Translations under genes and position numbers: made by a program | The notes under the pieces: model-generated | The model's database searches: none | What the model saw: only the letters and a program-made list of their open reading frames with translations | What the model was told of the DNA's origin: nothing | NCBI GenBank assembly: GCA_030621805.1 | Contig: JAUXGY010000115.1 | Location: 1 to 6,268 of the forward strand | Reading direction: 5' to 3' | DNA from: Kiritimatiellales bacterium | Lineage (GTDB): Bacteria; Verrucomicrobiota; Kiritimatiellia; Kiritimatiellales; Pontiellaceae | Length of the DNA: 6,268 nucleotides | Shown: positions 1 through 4,448 of the stretch, one piece after another | How the letters are laid out: each line of letters opens with the position of its first letter | Numbering within the stretch: the first letter of the stretch is position 1

Positions 1-1
1 T

Positions 2-514
2 GCCGACATGTCGCTCAATATGCCGGACTTTCGGGCGGGGGAACGCACCTTTCAGTTGCTGACACAGGTGGCGGGGCGCGCCGGACGCGGTGAAAAGGCG
101 GGCGAGGTGATTGTGCAGGCCTACACGCCTCACCATCCGGCCATCCAAGCCGCTCGGCGTTTGGATTATACCGGGTTTTGCGACCAGGATTTGGAGTTTC
201 GCCGCGAGCTTTCCTATCCTCCGTTTTCACACTTGGTACTTTTAATCTTCAAGGGCGAGAGCGAACTTGAAGTGCAACAGACCGCCGACGGATTTTCCCA
301 ACGGTTGGAAAAGATACTTCCCGAATCGGTTCTGCATTCGCCACCTGTCCCTGCACCGCTTGCCCGGGCGAAAGGGCTTTGGCGCTACCAGATCATGTTG
401 CGCTGCGGGCACACGGTCCGCATGACCAAGCCCATTCGCCACGTGCTGACCACGTTTAAAATGCCGAAGAGCGTCACTTGCACGGTGGATGTCGACGCGC
501 TATCATTACTCTAG
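2..514 (+). CDS. priA: Primosomal protein N' (replication restart helicase PriA), C-terminal part
   Basis: PriA is a 3'-5' superfamily 2 DNA helicase that recognises stalled forks and starts primosome reassembly. The frame is already open at the left edge (first full codon at base 2), so the gene is 5'-truncated by the window. About 170 codons remain. Near the start is the segment LNMPDFRAGERTFQLL followed by QVAGRAGRG, the helicase motif VI region typical of PriA, then HPAI and an RELSYPPFSHL-like block that also recurs in PriA. The final portion, from about residue 85, matches the C-terminal domain (a KGLWRYQIML stretch). The zinc-binding cysteines lie upstream and are not visible here. The gene ends in TAG at 512-514. 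The next gene starts 24 bp on in the same direction, so the two may be cotranscribed. Confidence 0.95.
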   Translation, partial: ADMSLNMPDFRAGERTFQLLTQVAGRAGRGEKAGEVIVQAYTPHHPAIQAARRLDYTGFCDQDLEFRRELSYPPFSHLVLLIFKGESELEVQQTADGFSQRLEKILPESVLHSPPVPAPLARAKGLWRYQIMLRCGHTVRMTKPIRHVLTTFKMPKSVTCTVDVDALSLL

Positions 515-538
515 TTTAAAAGACGAAAAGAGGTTGGT

Positions 539-1021
539 ATGAAAAAATATTTATTGAACATGTTTATCCTGTGTTTCTGTGTCTGGGCGGTGGTCGTGGA
601 CAACGCGGTTCTTCCCGCTGAGAATCAACTCAAGCAGGACGTGGGATCGTACACTCGCTATCGCGTCAAAAAATGGACCAAGGGAAGCAAGCTCGATGTG
701 ATCGAAGATGAGCTACTGATCTACGCCATCGTGAAAAACCGCGAGCAACTCTACTACATGGAGCATAAACACCATTTCGAGAATTCCTTGAAAAACCTTC
801 CGCAGGGGACTCCGGTACAGTTGCGCTATGCCCGGCGCTTCCCCAAGTTTTGGAAACGACACCTTTATGATATGCGGGAAGGCGGCATCCCCATCGTCCG
901 CTATTCCGCCGCTCAACTATTTCAGAAGCAACGCGCGATCTGGAAGTTTTCTGGCATCATGGGCGGGGTGTATTTAGTGCTGGTTGCGTTAGGCTTTATC
1001 AATAAGTTGCAGGAAAGATAG
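539..1021 (+). CDS. Membrane protein of unknown function with two terminal hydrophobic segments
   Basis: I do not recognise a named family for this 160-residue protein. A hydrophobic segment at residues 4-20 is either a signal peptide (possible cleavage near AVLPA, residues 23-27) or a membrane anchor. A second hydrophobic segment spans about residues 137-154, close to the C-terminus, leaving a short basic tail (NKLQER). Between them is a polar domain of roughly 110 residues, rich in aromatic and basic residues (YYMEHKHHF, RYARRFPKFWKRHLY). It looks like a small beta-rich extracytoplasmic domain anchored at the C-terminus, somewhat like DUF3592-type proteins; that comparison is a guess. The ATG at 539 is preceded by AAAGAGG (527-533) at 5 bp spacing. 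Position 24 bp after priA suggests cotranscription, with no evident functional link. Confidence 0.8.
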   Translation: MKKYLLNMFILCFCVWAVVVDNAVLPAENQLKQDVGSYTRYRVKKWTKGSKLDVIEDELLIYAIVKNREQLYYMEHKHHFENSLKNLPQGTPVQLRYARRFPKFWKRHLYDMREGGIPIVRYSAAQLFQKQRAIWKFSGIMGGVYLVLVALGFINKLQER

Positions 1022-1045
1022 CACAGGGCGGGCCCTTTATCCATA

Positions 1046-1127
1046 TTTTTTGATATAGTATATGATATATTTATGGCCTATAATGGCATATTTAGGGGTA
1101 TTTTATATAGAATACTATATCAAAAAA
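1046..1127. repeat. 82-bp AT-rich element with perfect 16-bp inverted ends
   Basis: The left arm, TTTTTTGATATAGTAT (1046-1061), is the exact reverse complement of the right arm (1112-1127). After a three-base mismatch the pairing resumes for five more bases (1065-1069 with 1104-1108), giving 21 of 24 matching end positions. The element is about 79% A+T by my count, far above the flanking genes. The structure would suit a miniature inverted-repeat transposable element (MITE), or a large regulatory or mRNA hairpin. I see no clear target-site duplication: TA lies just outside the left arm but not the right. It encodes nothing. It fills most of the gap upstream of the M28 peptidase gene and contains a TATAAT (1079-1084), but I find no -35 box at proper spacing. 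Confidence 0.7.
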
Positions 1128-1185
1128 AGTTCTTCACGAACCGGGTTTCCGTCCAAAATGAGAACATTTAGCAGAGGAAATTTGC

Positions 1186-2196
1186 ATGGTCGGATGTAGC
1201 GAAAAGAGAAACCTTCATTCTTTCTTCATGGCATTGCGGTCTCTCGGATGGCTGGTTTTGATCGTCGTTGGAATAGGGCTGCTGGCCACCCTGTCTTCCT
1301 GCACCCACTACCGACCCACTGAACAGAAAATCCCTGAGGCCCGCTTGTTCGGGCATGTTTCGATGCTGTCGGAAAAACTCGTGCCGCGCGATCATTGGCA
1401 TACCCAGAATCTCGATCAGTGTGCTGACTATATCGCGGGGCATTTTAAGCAAGCCGGGGCGACGGTGGCGATGCAGGAGTATACCGTCGAGGGCCGAGGC
1501 TACAAAAACGTGATCGCCACGTTCGGACCCTCAACGACCTCGCGCATTGTGGTGGGCGCACACTATGACGCTTTCCAGGAGCATCCGGGCGCCGACGACA
1601 ATGCCAGCGGCGTGGCCGGGTTGATTGAGCTGGCCTATTTGCTGGGGAAGACCGACCTTCGGCAACAGGTGGAGCTGGTTGCTTTCACGCTGGAGGAACC
1701 GCCTTATTTCCGGACGGAAAATATGGGCAGCGCACAATATGCCCTTAGTTTGAATCAGGCTGATGCCGACGTCGAGGCTATGATTTGCCTCGAAATGATA
1801 GGCTTTTTTAGCGATGAAAAAAACAGCCAGCAATTTCCCTCGGCTCTGGTGAAATGGTTCTATCCCAACCGTGGAAACTACATTGCCATTGTGGGTTCCT
1901 TGGGTGACCGCAAACTGATCAAGCAAGTGAAGGCCTCCATGAAGGGGGCCACCGACCTGCCCGTCCATTCCATGTGTGCGCCTAGAAGCTTTCCGGGGTT
2001 GGATTTTTCCGATCACCTTAACTTTTGGGATCAAGGCTACACCGCCGTAATGATTACTGACACGGCCTTTTATCGTAATACCGCTTACCACACCAGCAAC
2101 GACACGCTGGACCGGCTCGATTTCGACCGGATGGCCAAGGTGGTGCTGGGCGTCTACGAGGCGGTTGTACACTTGGCCGAGAATAACAAGGATTGA
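1186..2196 (+). CDS. M28-family zinc metallopeptidase, predicted lipoprotein
   Basis: This 336-residue protein belongs to the M28 family of di-zinc aminopeptidases. Expected metal and catalytic positions are visible: H126 in GAHYDA, D137 in GADDNASG, the glutamate pair E170-E171 in LEEPPY (general base and zinc ligand), E203 in CLEMIG and H302 in YHTSNDTLD. A further FSDHLNFW block (residues 274-281) is also usual for the family. The N-terminus has a long basic n-region, a hydrophobic stretch (about 22-36) and a lipobox LSSC with C39, so it is probably exported and lipid-anchored. Substrate specificity cannot be read from sequence; peptide N-termini are most likely. Start choice: AGAGG at 1173-1177 lies 8 bp before ATG 1186. 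The alternative in-frame ATG at 1228 would shorten the n-region but has no good ribosome site. The gene lies 42 bp upstream of msrA, probably in one transcript. Confidence 0.9.
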   Translation: MVGCSEKRNLHSFFMALRSLGWLVLIVVGIGLLATLSSCTHYRPTEQKIPEARLFGHVSMLSEKLVPRDHWHTQNLDQCADYIAGHFKQAGATVAMQEYTVEGRGYKNVIATFGPSTTSRIVVGAHYDAFQEHPGADDNASGVAGLIELAYLLGKTDLRQQVELVAFTLEEPPYFRTENMGSAQYALSLNQADADVEAMICLEMIGFFSDEKNSQQFPSALVKWFYPNRGNYIAIVGSLGDRKLIKQVKASMKGATDLPVHSMCAPRSFPGLDFSDHLNFWDQGYTAVMITDTAFYRNTAYHTSNDTLDRLDFDRMAKVVLGVYEAVVHLAENNKD

Positions 2197-2227
2197 ACAA
2201 AAACGTGCCGCCGCGTTCCAATCCCCC

Positions 2228-2232
2228 GGAGG
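2228..2232 (+). promoter_or_regulatory. Ribosome binding site for the long (exported) MsrA start
   Basis: GGAGG sits 6 bp before ATG 2239. It is as good a Shine-Dalgarno as the internal one and supports use of the longer start with the signal peptide. Confidence 0.6.
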
Positions 2233-2238
2233 TTAGCT

Positions 2239-2781
2239 ATGAGACCATGGATTATCGTGTTTTTGATGTCGGCCGTTGCCGTATTTGCCACCAAGGAGAA
2301 AAAGATGGAAAAAGCCGTATTTGCAGCGGGGTGTTTTTGGGGGGTGGAGTCGATCTACCAACAGATCGATGGAGTGATCGACACCACGGTGGGCTATATC
2401 GGCGGAACCAACGACAATCCGACCTATAAGGAGGTCTGCCACAAAAATACCGGCCATGCCGAAGCGGTCGAAATCGTCTACGACCCCGCCAAGGTATCCT
2501 ACGAAAAGCTACTCAATATTTTTTGGCGTGCCCACGATCCCACCACACTTAATCGACAGGGGCCGGACATCGGCACCCAATACCGCTCCGCCATTTTCTA
2601 CTATACGCCCGAACAGAAGACTGCCGCCAAAAAAGTGATGGCTACTGCGCAGAAAAAGTGGAAAAAGCCGATTGTCACCCAGCTTGTTTCTGGCGGCGTA
2701 TTTTATCCTGCCGAGGACTACCATCAGGATTACTTCTCCAAGAAAGGCATCAAGAAAAGCTGCCATTTCCTGCGGGATTGA
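2239..2781 (+). CDS. msrA: Peptide-methionine (S)-S-oxide reductase MsrA, with a possible export signal
   Basis: MsrA reduces the S epimer of methionine sulfoxide, free or in proteins, using a catalytic cysteine. The family signature GCFWG places the catalytic residue at C32. Other typical blocks follow: GYIGG, NTGHAE, GTQYRSAIFY and FYPAEDYHQDYF. C175, in the C-terminal SCHF, is a candidate resolving cysteine. There is no fused MsrB domain. The longest form begins MRPWIIVFLMSAVAVFA, a short Sec-type signal peptide ending in a plausible VFA cleavage site, which suggests a periplasmic enzyme. The normal MsrA start would be M23 (base 2305), directly before KAVFAAGCFWG. Both starts have near-ideal ribosome sites (listed separately), so two products are possible. 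The gene follows the M28 lipoprotein by 42 bp and converges on the 3D lipoprotein gene. Confidence 0.95.
   Translation: MRPWIIVFLMSAVAVFATKEKKMEKAVFAAGCFWGVESIYQQIDGVIDTTVGYIGGTNDNPTYKEVCHKNTGHAEAVEIVYDPAKVSYEKLLNIFWRAHDPTTLNRQGPDIGTQYRSAIFYYTPEQKTAAKKVMATAQKKWKKPIVTQLVSGGVFYPAEDYHQDYFSKKGIKKSCHFLRD
2293..2298 (+). promoter_or_regulatory. Internal ribosome binding site for a short, cytosolic MsrA start
   Basis: AAGGAG sits 6 bp before the in-frame ATG at 2305 (M23), exactly where a cytosolic MsrA would begin. It encodes the TKEKK stretch of the long form, so its match to a Shine-Dalgarno could be an accident of lysine/glutamate codons. Confidence 0.45.
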
Positions 2782-2785
2782 ATGA

Positions 2786-2809
2786 GGGGCGGACTTTTCC
2801 GTCTGCCCT
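2786..2809. terminator. Hairpin between convergent genes, possible bidirectional terminator
   Basis: GGGGCGGAC (2786-2794) pairs with GTCTGCCCT (2801-2809) over nine positions, two of them G-U, around a six-base loop (TTTTCC). It lies in the 31-bp gap between the msrA stop and the stop of the opposite-strand lipoprotein gene, the usual place for a shared terminator. There is no T-run after the stem on either strand, so it is not a canonical intrinsic terminator. Confidence 0.45.
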
Positions 2810-2812
2810 GCG

Positions 2813-3337
2813 CTATCGTTGCGGTTTCCAGACCTTGACGTCCTTGCGTTCGCGGCCCCATTCGAGGGCTTGGCGATGCGAGGGGAAGTAGAGATCGATG
2901 TGCTCCCCTTTGATGGCACCACCGACGTCTTCGACGCGCCCCCAGCCGTAGCCGGGAATCTGCATGATGGTTCCAAAGGGATAGCGGCGCGTGTCGGCGG
3001 CGATGGTTCCCCAGTCGGCCAGCGAGCCCGTTGCCGTGATACCGACCTTCTTGGGTTGGCCTTTTTGAGGGCCATAGTTAAAGACAGGCTGGAACTTCCA
3101 ATTACGCTTCCAGCCACAGCACTTGCCGCACTTACAATAGCCAGTCGTCTCCATATTGACGACCTCCGGTGTCTGATTGCGCGGAATCCAGTATTTCTTC
3201 CCCGTCGCGCATCCGCTAAGTGCCACGGTGATGAATGTAGGCAGAATTATTTTTAGGCAGAATGATCTGAAACAACGGAAGCGAAGAAAATTATTCTGCC
3301 TAAAAATCATTCTGCCTATTCTGCTTTTGTGGTTCAT
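2813..3337 (-). CDS. 3D (Asp-Asp-Asp) domain lipoprotein
   Basis: This 174-residue protein ends in a 3D domain, the double-psi beta-barrel fold shared with MltA-type lytic transglycosylases and found in cell-wall-associated proteins. The three aspartates fit D115 (AADTRRYPFGT), D137 (GRVEDVGGAIKG) and D148 (HIDLYF). Upstream is a cysteine cluster, YCKCGKCCGW (C68, C70, C73, C74). The lipobox LSGC puts the lipidated cysteine at C43. Role: probably peptidoglycan binding or cleavage at the envelope, inferred from the domain. I chose ATG at 3337 because it overlaps the birA stop in an ATGA and has GGGGGA just upstream; the frame stays open farther upstream, but that stretch is only the birA coding region in another frame. 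Residues 7-34 are encoded by an 81-bp palindromic repeat, which forms the long basic n-region and the start of the hydrophobic core. Confidence 0.85.
   Translation of the reverse strand: MNHKSRIGRMIFRQNNFLRFRCFRSFCLKIILPTFITVALSGCATGKKYWIPRNQTPEVVNMETTGYCKCGKCCGWKRNWKFQPVFNYGPQKGQPKKVGITATGSLADWGTIAADTRRYPFGTIMQIPGYGWGRVEDVGGAIKGEHIDLYFPSHRQALEWGRERKDVKVWKPQR
3238..3318. repeat. 81-bp palindromic REP-like repeat inside a coding sequence
   Basis: The arms 3238-3266 and 3290-3318 are inverted copies: 29 paired positions with two mismatches (3248/3308 and 3264/3292) around a 23-base loop. Each arm itself holds two direct copies of TAGGCAGAAT spaced 16 bp apart, and a further partial copy, ATTCTGC, follows at 3318-3324. 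This resembles dispersed palindromic repeats of the REP/BIME type, which in many bacteria are moved in trans by IS200/IS605-like (RAYT) transposases; no transposase is in the window. It is exactly 81 bp, so it adds 27 codons to the lipoprotein gene without a frameshift. The mRNA hairpin would begin about 18 bases after the start codon. Confidence 0.85.
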
Positions 3338-4050
3338 GAAACATCCCCCGACCAGATGGTCTCTATTCCATTTTTTGTTTTGAGTAGGAGTTCCCCATGC
3401 TCGCCGAAGCCCGCGAGGGTGCCGCTTTTCCTGATTTTTCCATCGTGGACGGTCAACGGTTTCCCGATGGGGCCAGCCCGCAGGGTCCACGGTTCCCGCA
3501 GGGCGTCAAACCCGCCTTGCTCCCATTCGCCGATCCAGTATTCCAGCAGATCGAGGAGGGTTTCGAGCGTTTGGGATAGCTCGGCGGCGCGGCCGGTTTC
3601 GATCAGCATCGAGGTGGCGGGGCGGTCGATGGCCTCGGCCTCTTCGGTCGACATGTTTACGTTGAGGCCGATCCCGACAATAATCCCGGCGGGGTCGAGC
3701 CGTTCGGAGAGGATGCCGCAGATTTTCCGGGTGCCCACCAGCACATCATTCGGCCACTTCGGCGCGGCAGCGATGCCCCGAGCACTGAGCATTTCCGTGA
3801 CGGCCAGTGCAGCGGCCATCGTGAGCGATGGGACGGACGCGAGCTTGGCATCGGTTTGCACAAAGAGCGAAAAGCAGAGGTTGGTCCCAGGAGCGGAGAG
3901 CCATTTGCGGTCCTGCCGTCCGCGCCCCGCGGTCTGTTCGCGGGCGGCGATAATGTGCCCGCTTTGGGTTCTCACGCCTTGCAGAAACCGTTCGCACATC
4001 GTGGCGTTGGTGGAGGCGAGTTTATCGAACCATTCGATTTGGAAGTCCAT
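3334..4050 (-). CDS. birA: Biotin--[biotin carboxyl carrier] protein ligase, without DNA-binding domain
   Basis: BirA activates biotin to biotinyl-5'-AMP and transfers it to the lysine of a biotinyl domain. The 238-residue protein has the catalytic-core motifs in order: STN (13-15), the ligand-binding loop QTAGRGRQDRKW (39-50), NLCFSL (57-62), KWPNDV (98-103), KICGIL (109-114) and GIGLNVN (126-132). A small C-terminal domain (from about 190) follows. It begins right at the catalytic core, with no N-terminal helix-turn-helix, so it is a class I ligase that cannot act as the E. coli-type repressor. The ribosome site is weak: AGGA, 10 bp before the ATG. It is divergent from oadG-oadA, whose alpha subunit carries a biotin lysine, an obvious substrate. 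Its TGA overlaps the next gene's ATG, implying coupled translation. Confidence 0.95.
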   Translation of the reverse strand: MDFQIEWFDKLASTNATMCERFLQGVRTQSGHIIAAREQTAGRGRQDRKWLSAPGTNLCFSLFVQTDAKLASVPSLTMAAALAVTEMLSARGIAAAPKWPNDVLVGTRKICGILSERLDPAGIIVGIGLNVNMSTEEAEAIDRPATSMLIETGRAAELSQTLETLLDLLEYWIGEWEQGGFDALREPWTLRAGPIGKPLTVHDGKIRKSGTLAGFGEHGELLLKTKNGIETIWSGDVS

Positions 4051-4093
4051 GTGGCGGGGGTCCTGTATTTAGACTGGGTTTTAATTGAAAAAT

Positions 4094-4115
4094 ACCGCGC
4101 AAAAGGCGGTTTTGC
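4094..4115. promoter_or_regulatory. Overlapping small palindromes in the birA/oadG divergent gap
   Basis: The 133-bp gap between the divergent birA and oadG starts must hold both promoters, but I find no convincing -35/-10 pair in either direction. It does contain two overlapping hairpins: ACCGC (4094-4098) with GCGGT (4106-4110), followed by TTT, and a perfect GCAAAA/TTTTGC pair (4099-4104 with 4110-4115) around GGCGG. They share bases and cannot both form. An operator, a weak terminator or chance are all possible. Confidence 0.2.
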
Positions 4116-4183
4116 TCTAGCTATGCCGATTCAAATTCCGTATACAGAGCCCTCATTTTAAAAAACCAAGGAGACTATAGACG

Positions 4184-4411
4184 ATGGATCTATTGATGCA
4201 AGGAATTGTCCTGATGGTGATTGGCATGGCGACCGTATTTGCCTTTCTCGTATTGCTCATTGTGGCGATGAACCGTTCGGCGGCATTTTTTAAGAAATTT
4301 GCCCATCTCTTTCCGGAAGAGGAGCAAGCCCCGACTAAAGTGGTGTCCGCAACGGGCCCCGCGGTGGAGATTGCAATTGCCCTGGCGGCCATCAAGGCCA
4401 AGCGCGGCTAG
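4184..4411 (+). CDS. oadG: Oxaloacetate decarboxylase gamma-chain-like small membrane protein (OadG)
   Basis: This 75-residue protein has the layout of OadG: one N-terminal membrane helix (about residues 5-28, with MVIGMATVFAFLVLLIV), then a short polar linker (PEEEQAPTK) and an alanine-rich C-terminal segment, EIAIALAAIKAKRG. In the Na+-pumping decarboxylases the gamma subunit holds the peripheral alpha subunit to the membrane beta subunit. Such short proteins are hard to assign on sequence alone; placement 37 bp upstream of oadA, the G-A-B order known from Klebsiella-type operons, makes the call strong. AAGGAG at 4168-4173 lies 10 bp before the ATG. I do not see the C-terminal histidines that bind zinc in some OadG proteins. 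Confidence 0.85.
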   Translation: MDLLMQGIVLMVIGMATVFAFLVLLIVAMNRSAAFFKKFAHLFPEEEQAPTKVVSATGPAVEIAIALAAIKAKRG

Positions 4412-4448
4412 TTTTATTTTAAATTATTCAACCTAGAGGAGAAATATT

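Noticed and set aside
1025..1036. AGGG/CCCT hairpin just after the unknown membrane gene, as a terminator
   Set aside because: Only four base pairs with a four-base loop and a TTTA tail; too weak to call.
1079..1084. Perfect TATAAT as a -10 box for the M28 gene
   Set aside because: No -35 hexamer at 16-18 bp; the nearest TTGATA (1050-1055) is 23 bp away. In DNA this AT-rich a TATAAT is expected by chance.
1531..2172. Open frame of 213 codons on the - strand inside the M28 peptidase gene
   Set aside because: Shadow of the M28 gene, which has all the family's metal-binding residues; no ribosome site or recognisable domain in the antisense frame.
2509..3117. Open frame of 202 codons on the - strand spanning the ends of msrA and the 3D gene
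   Set aside because: It overlaps two well-supported genes in the wrong frames and crosses their intergenic hairpin; composition is low-complexity Ser/Arg/Pro.
3238..3324. Repeated TAGGCAGAAT units as a small CRISPR array
   Set aside because: Units are short, in both orientations and separated by 6 bp rather than unique spacers of about 30 bp; no cas genes. It is a palindromic repeat.
3338..3490. Upstream extension of the 3D lipoprotein to a start at 3490
   Set aside because: The added residues are birA read in another frame and would bury the signal peptide; the ATGA overlap at 3334-3337 gives a better start.
3329..4072. Open frame of 247 codons on the + strand, opposite birA
   Set aside because: It mirrors birA, whose catalytic motifs are unmistakable. 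Its translation is Ser/Arg/Pro-rich and without motifs, typical of an antisense frame in GC-rich coding DNA.
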